A stretch of DNA of 64,000 nt from Micromonospora fulviviridis. GTDB lineage: Bacteria > Actinomycetota > Actinomycetes > Mycobacteriales > Micromonosporaceae. Below are positions 29,557-37,429 of the stretch, one piece after another (within the stretch, counting starts at the first letter, position 1; every line of letters starts with the position of its first letter). The stretch is taken from assembly GCF_014648395.1 (NCBI RefSeq), contig NZ_BMRA01000001.1, positions 372,001 through 436,000 of the forward strand. The letters are read 5' to 3'. Below the pieces are notes generated by a model that saw only the letters and a program-made list of their open reading frames with translations, made no database searches and was not told the DNA's origin. The position numbers and the translations under genes were made by a program.

Positions 29557-31470
29557 TCAGGGTCGGGCCACCACCATGACGTACTGGCCGTAAGGGTCGG
29601 TCGCCACCATCCGGCCGTCGGCGTCCACCGCCATGAGCCAGCGTTCTCGCGCGGGCCGGTCCAACCACCGGCTCCGGACCGGTGGTATCTCGACGAGCGG
29701 GATCTCTCTCGGCTCCCGGCAGGCCCGACCGGCGCAGACGCGCAGTACGGCGCGGTCGGGCCAGGGGCCGGAACCCACCCGGAGGTAGAGGCCGTCCGGG
29801 TGAGCCGGCTCGGCCACCACGTCCCAGACGTCACCCCGGGGCCGGTGAACGGTGGCCATGGGCTCGCGGCCGTCGCACCCGTGGCCGGCCCGGCAGCCGA
29901 GAACGTCGCCGAGGTTCAGCAGGGCGAGTTCGTCGGGTGTCGGCATGCCCGGGCGCTGTGGGCCCTCGATCGACGCGACCTCGGGCCGCGCACAGTCGAG
30001 GGTGGCGCACCAGCCCACGGAGACCGCACCGGTGGACGCGGAGCGGAGGGCGACGACCGGCCTGCCGCTCGCGTCGACCCGAACCACCAGCCTGGCGGGC
30101 CGGGAGCCGTCCCGATCGCCTAGCGAACCGTTCACCCGGCCGAGGCTGGTGACCCGGGGGGTCGCGCAGAAGACGTCCGGGCAGCGGATGAGCTTCAGCT
30201 CGACGGGGCCGGCGTCGTCGGGGGTCGGGGCGTCGGGCCGGACCTCCGTGGCGCTGGCGAGCAGGACCTCTCCGGCCGGGGACAGGGTGATGGCCGCGGC
30301 TCGAGTCCCGCGCAGCACCTCCAGCCCACCCTTGCTCCCCCGGCAGATCCGCTGGGCGTCGCACTGTTCCAGCGCGTGCTGGCCGAGGGCGTAGACGGAG
30401 CCGTCCGCGCCGAAGGCCGCTCCCCCGTACGGTTCGTACATCGTCACGGACAGGTCGGTGCGGCGGCGGGTCCGGCACGTGTCGTCGAGGCAGTCGTCGA
30501 ACCACGTCTGACCGACGAGGATCGGACCTCGCCCCGCCGGCCAGCCGACCGCGATCATCCACTGTGAGTGGCCGGATGTGTTCACGGTGACCTCGGGCAG
30601 TCGGTCCGCGGCGACGACGCCACCGACCAGCCCGGCGGGCAACAGGACCGCGGCCAGCCCCAGCGGCACGGTGAGTCGGCCGAGCCGCCGGGTGAGCCGG
30701 TCGACCGCGGACACCGACTCCTCGGGAGCAGGGGCCGGCAGCAATGACGGTCCAGCCAGATGGCGGTGGGCCGTCAGGAGGGTCGCTGCCTGGAGGGCGA
30801 CGACGGCGACGAGGGTCGCGTCCCGCAACAACCAGGCCAGGACACCCAGGAGAGGGTCGGTCACGTGCTCCTCGGGGCGGGTGAAGGCCCAGCCGTACAG
30901 CAGAGCCGGTGCCGCGACGCCGAACAGGAGTGCGACGCCGAGGCCCAGCACGTTTCCCCGTACGCCCACGGAGGACGCCCGGAACGCCGCCCTGCCGCGC
31001 CGGCCCTCCAGGACCGCGATCGGCAGCACGATGGCGAAGCGGACCAGGAGCGCGGCGACCGGCAGGGCGAGCAGCGCGGCGACCACCCAGACGAGTTCCA
31101 CGGCGGCGGGCAGCACCATCCCGAGCAGGAAAAACGCCACGAGCAGCGTCCCCGCCCCGGCGAGCAGGGCGGCGCCGACCGTGGGAAGGGCCCGGAAAGC
31201 CCGCCGCAGCGGGCGGTCGACGGGGGCCAGGGCGGCGATCGCGGCGGTCACCGCCCAGGCCCACACGACCGGCTCCACGAGGGCGCCGACGACGCCGGCC
31301 GGCGGGACGAACATCCCGTTGACCACCCGCGCCGGGTCGACACCGGGCAGCGGGATCAGCCCGCCGAGCACCCGGAGCAGCGACCACGGTACGAGCACCA
31401 GCACGATCGTCGTGAGCGCGACGCGGCGGCGGGGAATCGGCACGGGCGTACGGTACGGCCCGGCCGCCAC
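29557..31470 (-). CDS. Membrane protein with extracytoplasmic six-fold Cys-pair repeat domain
   Basis: A 637-aa protein of unknown function. The N-terminal half has six or seven membrane helices (first near residue 13, last ending near 300). The rest is a probable beta-propeller outside the membrane with six Cys pairs: DCLDDTC, QCDAQRIC, RCPDVFC, WCATLDC, GCRAGHGC and VCAGRAC. Each pair is C-x4/5-C before a basic/Pro strand, suggesting one disulfide per blade. It lies 47 bp downstream of a TetR gene on the same strand. The start GTG 31470 is weakly supported; GTG 31443 is possible. Readings extending past 31518 run out of frame through the TetR gene. Confidence 0.7.
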   Translation of the reverse strand: MAAGPYRTPVPIPRRRVALTTIVLVLVPWSLLRVLGGLIPLPGVDPARVVNGMFVPPAGVVGALVEPVVWAWAVTAAIAALAPVDRPLRRAFRALPTVGAALLAGAGTLLVAFFLLGMVLPAAVELVWVVAALLALPVAALLVRFAIVLPIAVLEGRRGRAAFRASSVGVRGNVLGLGVALLFGVAAPALLYGWAFTRPEEHVTDPLLGVLAWLLRDATLVAVVALQAATLLTAHRHLAGPSLLPAPAPEESVSAVDRLTRRLGRLTVPLGLAAVLLPAGLVGGVVAADRLPEVTVNTSGHSQWMIAVGWPAGRGPILVGQTWFDDCLDDTCRTRRRTDLSVTMYEPYGGAAFGADGSVYALGQHALEQCDAQRICRGSKGGLEVLRGTRAAAITLSPAGEVLLASATEVRPDAPTPDDAGPVELKLIRCPDVFCATPRVTSLGRVNGSLGDRDGSRPARLVVRVDASGRPVVALRSASTGAVSVGWCATLDCARPEVASIEGPQRPGMPTPDELALLNLGDVLGCRAGHGCDGREPMATVHRPRGDVWDVVAEPAHPDGLYLRVGSGPWPDRAVLRVCAGRACREPREIPLVEIPPVRSRWLDRPARERWLMAVDADGRMVATDPYGQYVMVVARP

Positions 31471-31517
31471 CTCTCGCTGTCCCGCCGCCTGCCGGTCGGA
31501 CCTGGCCGAGCGGGCGC

Positions 31518-32117
31518 TCAGCTCGTGGGTTCCGCCGGCCCGAAGAGCAGGTCGAGCTGGGTGTCGAGGGCGGCCAGGGCGGTCTCCGGCGGGTAGTGCC
31601 CGCCGAGCAGGTAGATGCCGAGCCCTTCCATGACGGCCAGCAACCCGACCGCCGCCCGCTCCGGATCCACCGTCGTGCCGGCTCCGGAGCTGATCAGGCC
31701 GGCGATGAAGCCCAGCAGGGCGGCCGTCTCGTCGTGCAGCGCGGCGGCGACGGCCGGGCGTACGACGGTGTAGGCCAGGAACGCCAGCGCCACCCGGCCG
31801 TCGGCACGGCGCTCCTCGTCCAGCGGCAGCAGCTCGGCCAGCATGGTCCGCAGCAGTTCGCGCGGTGCCGGTGTCTCCCCGAGCGCCGCGATCGCCCGGG
31901 TCACCCGGGCCTCGTTCCGCTCCCGGATCACGGCGAGCGCGAAGGTCATCATCTCGTCGCGGGTACGGAAGTAGTGCTGCACCATCCCGGAGCTGACCCC
32001 GGCCGCGGCGGCCACGTGCCGGAGGCTGACCGCCTCCAGTCCCTGCTCGGCCGCGACCCGCATCAGCGCGTCCGCGATCAGCGCGCGACGCTCCCGGTGG
32101 TCGACCCGCTTCGGCAT
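31518..32117 (-). CDS. TetR family transcriptional regulator
   Basis: A 199-aa repressor. The helix-turn-helix is at residues about 10-50 (RALIADALMRVAAEQGLEAVSLRHVAAAAGVSSGMVQHYFRTRDEM), followed by an all-helical ligand domain with a BetI/AcrR-type C-terminus. It precedes the Cys-repeat membrane protein on the same strand and diverges from the membrane protein gene at 32208, so either may be its target. The 90-bp divergent region holds repeated TGCATTG/CAATGCA half-sites. Confidence 0.88.
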   Translation of the reverse strand: MPKRVDHRERRALIADALMRVAAEQGLEAVSLRHVAAAAGVSSGMVQHYFRTRDEMMTFALAVIRERNEARVTRAIAALGETPAPRELLRTMLAELLPLDEERRADGRVALAFLAYTVVRPAVAAALHDETAALLGFIAGLISSGAGTTVDPERAAVGLLAVMEGLGIYLLGGHYPPETALAALDTQLDLLFGPAEPTS

Positions 32118-32145
32118 CCCCCCATGCTTTCACAATACGACTGCA

Positions 32146-32175
32146 TTGACACGTCCCCGCTCCAGCGTTTACGTT
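32146..32175 (+). promoter_or_regulatory. Housekeeping-type promoter TTGACA-N18-TACGTT
   Basis: A consensus -35 (TTGACA, 32146-32151) and a TANNTT-like -10 (TACGTT, 32170-32175) with 18-nt spacing, upstream of the gene at 32208. Confidence 0.45.
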
Positions 32176-32190
32176 GCAACTGCAATGCAA
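32174..32190. promoter_or_regulatory. Candidate TetR operator
   Basis: TTGCAACTGCAATGCAA, with 5-bp inverted ends, overlaps the predicted start of the plus-strand transcript. The half-site CAATGCA recurs inverted (TGCATTG) at the -35 region. Assignment to the adjacent TetR is a guess from position. Confidence 0.3.
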
Positions 32191-32207
32191 ACGGAGGGTG
32201 GGCGGGG

Positions 32208-32858
32208 ATGGGGAAGATCGACGCAGCCAGGCTGGCGCGCCGCGCGGTGGCGTACGAGTGGGGCATGTGGCGCAGCCTGGCCCGGTGGGCCCTGCGCCGG
32301 CCGTACCCGCTGGCGCCGGGCGCCGAGACGTTCGGCTACGTCGGCGTGGTGCAGCCGATCCTCGGCGTCTTCATCGCGCTGTCGGCGATCGAGATCCCGG
32401 TCCTCGACCTGATCCTCCGGCACACCGTCGGCTGGCCCACGGTGCGGCACGTCGCCATCGGGCTCGGCGTCTGGGGCGTGCTGTGGATGGTCGGGCTGCT
32501 CGCCAGCCTGCGGATCCACCCGCACGTCGTCGACGACACCGGCCTGCGGCTGCGCAACGGCGTCTCGCTCGACGTTCGAATCCCGTGGACCGCCGTCGCC
32601 CGGGTGGAGGCGCGCTACCGGTCGCTGCCGTCCAGCCGCGCCGTGCAGTACGACCCGGAGGACCCGGCGGTGCTGAACCTCGGCGTGGGCAGCCAGACCG
32701 CGGTGGACGTGGTGCTGCGGGAGCCGCTGTCGGTACCCCTACCCAAGGGCCCGAGCGCGCCCGTACGCGAGATCCGCCTCTACGCCGACGACCCAAAGTC
32801 GCTGGTGAACCAGGCCCGCCAACACCTACCGGCCCTGAACCCCACCCAGTCCCGTTGA
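32208..32858 (+). CDS. Membrane protein with PH-like cytoplasmic domain
   Basis: A 216-aa protein. Two membrane helices (about residues 45-65 and 80-103, with WGVLWMVGLLASL) are followed by a soluble beta domain (VVDDTGLRLRNGVSLDVRIPWTAVARVEAR) resembling the bacterial PH fold, and a C-terminal helix. No family name can be given with confidence. ATG at 32208 is preceded by a G-rich leader, GAGGGTGGGCGGGG. It is divergent from the TetR gene. Its stop codon lies inside the left arm of the 21-bp inverted repeat at 32854-32913. Confidence 0.65.
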   Translation: MGKIDAARLARRAVAYEWGMWRSLARWALRRPYPLAPGAETFGYVGVVQPILGVFIALSAIEIPVLDLILRHTVGWPTVRHVAIGLGVWGVLWMVGLLASLRIHPHVVDDTGLRLRNGVSLDVRIPWTAVARVEARYRSLPSSRAVQYDPEDPAVLNLGVGSQTAVDVVLREPLSVPLPKGPSAPVREIRLYADDPKSLVNQARQHLPALNPTQSR

Positions 32859-32913
32859 TCAAGAAGTTTGCGTCAGCGGCACGGCCGGATCGGACGCAAA
32901 CTTCTTGATCAAC
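32854..32913. repeat. Perfect 21-bp inverted repeat spanning a stop codon
   Basis: Arms 32854-32874 and 32893-32913 (GTTGATCAAGAAGTTTGCGTC and its reverse complement) are perfect, with an 18-nt loop. It lies between convergent genes and contains the TGA of the plus-strand gene. Probably a bidirectional terminator or a dispersed palindromic element. Its AT content is unlike its surroundings. Confidence 0.75.
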
Positions 32914-32928
32914 CGGGGACGGTGCCGG

Positions 32929-34125
32929 TCAGAGCTTGTACTCCTTGAGGAGACCGCGGGAGATGATGGTCTTCTGGATCTCCGAGGTGCCTTCGCCGAT
33001 GAGCAGGAACGGGGCCTCGCGCATCAGCCGCTCGATCTCGTACTCCTTCGAGTAGCCGTAGCCGCCGTGGATGCGGAACGCCTCCTGGACGACCTCGGCG
33101 CAGTACTCGGAGGCCAGCAGCTTCGCCATCCCGGCCTCGACGTCGTTGCGCTGGCCGGCGTCCTTGAGCCGGGCCGCGTTGACCATGAGGGCGTGCGCGG
33201 CCTCGATCTTCGTGCCCATCTCGGCGAGCTTGAACGCGACGGCCTGGTGCTTGGCGAGCGGCTGGCCGAAGGTGCGGCGCTGCTGGGCGTACGCGACGGC
33301 CAGTTCGAAGGCCCGGATGGAGATGCCGCAGGCGCGGGCGGCCACGTTGACCCGGCCGACCTCGATGCCGTCCATCATCTGGTAGAAGCCGCGGCCCACC
33401 TTCTCCTCGCCGCCGAGCACCGCGGAGGCGGGGACGGTGACGCCGTCGAGCACCATCTCGGTGGTCTCGACGCCCTTGTAGCCCATCTTGTCGATCTTGC
33501 CGGGGATGGTCAGGCCGGGGGCGGTCTCGCCGAAGCCGGGCTCCTTCTCCAGCAGGAAGGTGCTCATGTTGCCGTAGACCGAGTCGGCCCCGGTCTCGGT
33601 CTTGACGAGGGTGGCGACCACCGAGGAGTACGCGCCGTTGGTCAGCCACATCTTCTGGCCGTTGAGCACGTAGTTGTCGCCGTCGCGGACCGCCCGCGAC
33701 TTGATCGCCGAGACGTCCGAGCCGCACTCCGGCTCCGACATCGAGAACGCGCCGCGCACCTCACCGGTGGCCATCCGGGGGAGCAGCCGGGCCTTCTGGT
33801 CCGCGGAGCCGTGCTGGGAGATCAGGTACGCCACGATGAAGTGGGTGTTGACGATGCCGGAGATCGACATCCAGCCGCGGGACAGCTCCTCCACCACGAG
33901 GGCGTAGGTCAGCAGGGACTCGCCGAGACCGCCGTACTCCTCGTCGATGGTGAGGCCGAACAGCCCCATCTCGCGCATCCCGTCGAGGATGTCGGTGGGG
34001 TACTCGTCGGCGTGCTCCAGCCGCTGGGCGTGCGGGATGATCTCCTTGTCGGCGAACTCCCGGACGGTTTCCAGGATCGACCGCTGCACATCGGTCAGGC
34101 CGGGCGTCTGGGCGAGTCGGGCCAT
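32929..34125 (-). CDS. Acyl-CoA dehydrogenase
   Basis: A 398-aa FAD flavoprotein. The family signatures GAFSMSEPECGSDVSAIKSRA (about residues 125-145), WLTNGAYS near 163, QRRTFGQPLAKHQAV near 290, and the catalytic base region LLIGEGTSEIQKTI near 378 with Glu are all present. It oxidises an acyl-CoA to the 2-enoyl form and passes electrons to ETF. Close in type to the dehydrogenase coded with mesaconyl-CoA genes in Streptomyces, so methylsuccinyl-CoA is a possible substrate, though short-chain acyl-CoAs cannot be excluded. A palindrome at 34163-34180 may be its operator. Confidence 0.9.
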   Translation of the reverse strand: MARLAQTPGLTDVQRSILETVREFADKEIIPHAQRLEHADEYPTDILDGMREMGLFGLTIDEEYGGLGESLLTYALVVEELSRGWMSISGIVNTHFIVAYLISQHGSADQKARLLPRMATGEVRGAFSMSEPECGSDVSAIKSRAVRDGDNYVLNGQKMWLTNGAYSSVVATLVKTETGADSVYGNMSTFLLEKEPGFGETAPGLTIPGKIDKMGYKGVETTEMVLDGVTVPASAVLGGEEKVGRGFYQMMDGIEVGRVNVAARACGISIRAFELAVAYAQQRRTFGQPLAKHQAVAFKLAEMGTKIEAAHALMVNAARLKDAGQRNDVEAGMAKLLASEYCAEVVQEAFRIHGGYGYSKEYEIERLMREAPFLLIGEGTSEIQKTIISRGLLKEYKL

Positions 34126-34162
34126 CTCAGCCTCCGGGGGATCGGCGCACTACTCGTGGGTA

Positions 34163-34180
34163 ACTGAACGCTGGGTCAGT
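34163..34180. promoter_or_regulatory. Candidate TetR-type operator upstream of acyl-CoA dehydrogenase
   Basis: ACTGA-N8-TCAGT, 38 bp before the acyl-CoA dehydrogenase start (minus strand). Acyl-CoA dehydrogenase genes are often under TetR control. The regulator gene is not adjacent. Confidence 0.3.
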
Positions 34181-34307
34181 ATCGGCCCCGGGACCGGCGG
34201 AGCCAAGGTGACCAGTCCACACAACCGCTGTGAAAAGGTTCACCGCTGCGGGTAGCGTCCGCAAGAGAGAGGGCCGTCGACCTGCGAGGCGAGGGGGCGA
34301 GGAGGGC

Positions 34308-34736
34308 GTGAGCCAACCACCCGGTGAGCCGGACCAGCCACCGTCGCCGTACGAGCCGCCCGCCTACGGCCAGCCGTACGGGGAGCCGCAGCAGCCGCAC
34401 TGGGGGCACCAGCCACCCGGCGCGGCCCAGCCGCCCTACGCCCCGCAGCCCCCGTACGGCCAGTACGGGCCACCCGGCCCCGGACCGCAGCCGCGCGGCG
34501 GCCCGAACGTGCTCGCCATCCTGTCGCTGGTCTTCGCCTTCGTCTTCGCCCCGGCCGGCATCGTCTGCGGCCACCTGGCGAAGCGGCAGATCCGGCAGAC
34601 CGGCGAGGAGGGCGACCAGCTCGCCACCTGGGGGCTGATCCTCAGCTACGTCTTCACCGCGATCGGCCTGCTGGTCTGCTGCGGCTGGATCGGTCTGGCC
34701 ATCTGGGCCAACTCGGACAACGGCGGCAGCTACTGA
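34308..34736 (+). CDS. DUF4190 membrane protein with Pro/Tyr-rich N-terminus
   Basis: A 142-aa protein. A Pro/Tyr/Gln-rich disordered stretch (about residues 1-62, with PPYGQYGPPGPGPQP) precedes a DUF4190 double-helix domain (LAILSLVFAFVFAPAGIVCGHLAKRQIRQTGEEGDQLATWGLILSYV). DUF4190 proteins are small actinobacterial membrane proteins of unknown role. A paralogue with the same plan lies 1.4 kb away at 35745. GTG at 34308 follows GGAGGGC; the frame also reaches an upstream ATG-like start that would add 26 basic residues. It converges with the SDR gene (3-bp gap). Confidence 0.78.
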   Translation: MSQPPGEPDQPPSPYEPPAYGQPYGEPQQPHWGHQPPGAAQPPYAPQPPYGQYGPPGPGPQPRGGPNVLAILSLVFAFVFAPAGIVCGHLAKRQIRQTGEEGDQLATWGLILSYVFTAIGLLVCCGWIGLAIWANSDNGGSY

Positions 34737-34739
34737 CGG

Positions 34740-35495
34740 TCAGCGGAACTCCGCCTCGCGGACGCTGTTGCCGCCGTCGACCACCAGCATCTGCCCGGTG
34801 ATGTAGGAGGCGGCCGGCGAGCAGAGGAAGGCGATCGCCGCGGCCACCTCGTCGGGCGTGCCGGGGCGGCCGACCGGGGTGCCGAGGCCCTGCTTGATCT
34901 CGACCATCGTGGACGCCGCGGTGTGGATGATGCCCGGCGCCACCGCGTTCACGGTCACCCCGTCGGCGATCATCTCCATGGCCAGGGCGCGGGTCAGCCC
35001 GACCACGCCGGCCTTCGCCGCAGCGTACGCGGCCTCGGTGGGCAGCGCGTTGACCGGACCGGCGGTGGCCGCCAGATTGACGATGCGCCCCCAGCCCCGC
35101 TCGGCCATCCCGCCGATGAACGCGCGGCTGCACAGGAACGCGGTGGTCAGGTTCCGGTCGATCTCGCCGCGCCACTCGTCGTAGGTCAGCTGGGCGACCG
35201 GCCGGAGCACCTCCGGGCTGGCCCGGCTGGCCAGGCCGGCGTTGTTGACCAGCACCTCGACGTCGCCGAGCTGCTCGGCCACCGCGTCGGCGAGCGCGCC
35301 CACCTCGGACTCGTCGGTGAGGTCGGCGACGAAGCCGGTGACCCCCAGCTCGCCGGCCCGGTCGTGGATCCGCCGGGTGGTCGAGACGATCGCCACCCGG
35401 GCGCCCAGGTCGGCCAGGCGGCGCGCGGTCGCGTACCCGATGCCGTCCGGACTGCCCGCGCCGGTGACCAGCGCGACCCGGCCGTCCAGGCGCAT
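34740..35495 (-). CDS. SDR family oxidoreductase (FabG-like)
   Basis: A 251-aa short-chain dehydrogenase/reductase. The NAD(P) loop is [18 protein letters not shown] (residues about 7-24), followed by NNAG near 86, the catalytic Ser region NLAATAGP near 140, YAAAKAG (Tyr/Lys) near 155, and the C-terminal [20 protein letters not shown]. Typical of 3-oxoacyl-ACP reductase-like enzymes, with substrate unknown. I start at ATG 35495; the frame extends 45 residues further to 35630 with a Pro/Arg-rich sequence I regard as non-coding. Confidence 0.85.
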   Translation of the reverse strand: MRLDGRVALVTGAGSPDGIGYATARRLADLGARVAIVSTTRRIHDRAGELGVTGFVADLTDESEVGALADAVAEQLGDVEVLVNNAGLASRASPEVLRPVAQLTYDEWRGEIDRNLTTAFLCSRAFIGGMAERGWGRIVNLAATAGPVNALPTEAAYAAAKAGVVGLTRALAMEMIADGVTVNAVAPGIIHTAASTMVEIKQGLGTPVGRPGTPDEVAAAIAFLCSPAASYITGQMLVVDGGNSVREAEFR

Positions 35496-35744
35496 GGTGG
35501 CCGGCTCTTCGAGCGGAGCCGGCTGGTCCTGGTCGGCGGAGCCGGTGGGGCCGCCGCCGCGCGGCCGGCGCACCAGCCCCGGCCTGCTGACGTCCCGTCG
35601 CGACCGACCGCCGCGCGCGTCAAGTGCCATGCCGCGATCCTGCCCGTTGTGGACGTCCCGGGCAACGCGGCACCCGGAAAGGGGGTCCTGCGACTTGCCC
35701 GCAGATGGCTACCCTGACCGCACCACGTACATGGAGATGATCTG

Positions 35745-36311
35745 ATGACCTATCCCCCACCGCCCGGTGGTTGGCACGACCCGTCGGCGGCGGCCGGACC
35801 GCAGTCGAGCCCGCCGGCCGACCCGACGCTGCCGATGGCCGGCAACCCCATCCCGACCCAGCCGACCTCGGCGGACCCGTACGCGCCCGCCGACCCGTAC
35901 GCCGGCATGAAGTCCGGCGACCCTTACGCCGCCGCCGGCTACCCGCCGGCCGGCAACCCGTACGCCGCGCCCGGCTACCCGGCGCCCGGCGACCCGTACG
36001 CGGCGGCCGGCTACCCGCCGCCGGCGTACCCCGGCTACGCGCCCCCGTCCAGCAAGACGAACACCCTGGCCATCGTGGCGCTGGTGCTCTCGCTGATCGG
36101 CTTCACCTCCTGCATCACCGCCCCGATCGGCGCGATCATGGGCCACGTCGCCCGCAAGCAGATCCGGGAGACCGGCGAGCAGGGCGAGGGCATGGCGAAG
36201 GCAGCCATCATCGTGGGCTGGATCCTCACCGCCCTGCTGGTGCTGCTGATCATCTTCTACGTCGTGATGATCGTGATCGCGGTCAACTCGGACAGCTCCA
36301 GCGGCTACTGA
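35745..36311 (+). CDS. DUF4190 membrane protein with DPYA repeats
   Basis: A 188-aa paralogue of the gene at 34308. The N-terminus (about 1-100) is built of short repeats (ADPYAPADPYAG, GDPYAAAGYPPAGNPYAAPGYP), then the DUF4190 domain (TLAIVALVLSLIGFTSCITAPIGAIMGHVARKQIRETGEQGEGMAKAAIIVGWILT) with two membrane helices, and a NSDSSSGY tail that mirrors the NSDNGGSY tail of the paralogue. GGAGATGATCTG precedes the ATG. A hairpin at 36316 ends it. Function unknown. Confidence 0.8.
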   Translation: MTYPPPPGGWHDPSAAAGPQSSPPADPTLPMAGNPIPTQPTSADPYAPADPYAGMKSGDPYAAAGYPPAGNPYAAPGYPAPGDPYAAAGYPPPAYPGYAPPSSKTNTLAIVALVLSLIGFTSCITAPIGAIMGHVARKQIRETGEQGEGMAKAAIIVGWILTALLVLLIIFYVVMIVIAVNSDSSSGY

Positions 36312-36315
36312 CGCG

Positions 36316-36349
36316 GACGGGCCGCCCCGGTCGACTGGGGCGGCCCGTC
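36316..36349. terminator. Hairpin between convergent DUF4190 and lyase genes
   Basis: Perfect 13-bp arms GACGGGCCGCCCC/GGGGCGGCCCGTC with an 8-nt loop, 5 bp after the DUF4190 stop. Confidence 0.55.
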
Positions 36350-36367
36350 GCGGTCAGCGGCTCGCGG

Positions 36368-37324
36368 TCACTCCGACGGCGGGGTGAACGAGGAGGTACG
36401 GGTCATCCCGGCGGCCCGGCCCTTGGCCGCGATCACCAGCGCCATCTTGCGGGACGCCTCGTCGATCATCTCGTCGCCGAGCATCACCGCGCCGAGCTTG
36501 CCGCCCGCCTCCGAGGTGTACCAGTCGTACGCGTCGAGGATCAGTTCGGCGTGGTCGTAGTCGTCCTGGGCCGGGGAGTAGACCTCGTTGGCCGCGTCGA
36601 TCTGGCCCGGGTGCAGCACCCACTTGCCGTCGAAGCCGAGCGCCGCCGAGCGCTTGGCCACCTCGCGGAACGCGTCGACGTCCCGGATCTGCAGGAACGG
36701 GCCGTCGATGGCCTGCTTGTCGTGCATCCGGGCGGCCATCAGGATCCGCATGAGGATGTAGTGGTAGGGGTCCCCCGGGTAGTCCGGGATCAGCGCGCCG
36801 ACCACCAGCGACTTCATGTTGATCGAGGCCATGAAGTCGGCCGGGCCGAAGATGATCGTCTCGACCCGGGGCGAGGCGGCCGCGATGGCGTCGACGTTGA
36901 CCAGGCCGGCCGCGTTCTCGATCTGCGCCTCGATGCCGATCCGGCCGACCTCCAGGCCGAGGGTCTTCTCGATCTGGGTGAGCAGCAGGTCCAGCCAGTG
37001 CACCTGCTCGGCGTTCTGCACCTTCGGCAGCATGATGCAGTCCAGGTTGGCCCCGGCGCCCTCGACCACCTCGATGACGTCCCGGTAGGTCCACGGCGTG
37101 GTCAGGTCGTTCACCCGCACCACCCGGGTCTTGCCGGCCCAGTCGCCCTCGTTCAGCGCGGCGACGATGTTCTTCCGGGCGTCCGGCTTGGCCAGCGGCG
37201 CGACCGCGTCCTCCAGGTCGAGGAAGACCTGGTCGGCGGGAAGGCCCTGGGCCTTGCCGAGCATCTTGACGCTGGAGCCGGGTACCGCGAGGCAGGACCG
37301 GCGGGGGCGACCGACTGCGGCCAT
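36368..37324 (-). CDS. HpcH/HpaI-CitE family CoA-ester lyase (malyl/methylmalyl-CoA lyase type)
   Basis: A 318-aa aldolase-like lyase. The family pattern is clear: RSCLAVPGSSVKMLGKAQGLPADQVFLDLEDAVAP (residues about 8-42), the metal/CoA region IGIEAQIENAAGLVNVDAI near 150 with its acidic ligand, FGPADFMASINMKSL near 178, and GFDGKWVLHPGQI near 245. Length and sequence style match the (3S)-malyl-CoA/beta-methylmalyl-CoA lyase of the ethylmalonyl-CoA pathway, which forms glyoxylate and propionyl-CoA. ATG at 37324 has AAGGAG eight bases upstream. Alone as a transcription unit. Confidence 0.85.
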   Translation of the reverse strand: MAAVGRPRRSCLAVPGSSVKMLGKAQGLPADQVFLDLEDAVAPLAKPDARKNIVAALNEGDWAGKTRVVRVNDLTTPWTYRDVIEVVEGAGANLDCIMLPKVQNAEQVHWLDLLLTQIEKTLGLEVGRIGIEAQIENAAGLVNVDAIAAASPRVETIIFGPADFMASINMKSLVVGALIPDYPGDPYHYILMRILMAARMHDKQAIDGPFLQIRDVDAFREVAKRSAALGFDGKWVLHPGQIDAANEVYSPAQDDYDHAELILDAYDWYTSEAGGKLGAVMLGDEMIDEASRKMALVIAAKGRAAGMTRTSSFTPPSE

Positions 37325-37417
37325 GGATGCGCTCCTTCCAGCGTCCGGCGGGCACGCCGACGCCACCAGGTGAAAGACCAGAACTTAACGATCCCAAAGG
37401 GCGTTGTGACGCCACGG

Positions 37418-37423
37418 TAACCT
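37418..37423 (+). promoter_or_regulatory. -10 box TAACCT upstream of SDR gene
   Basis: TANNNT match 6 nt before GTG 37430; leaderless start likely. Confidence 0.4.
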
Positions 37424-37429
37424 CGTGCC

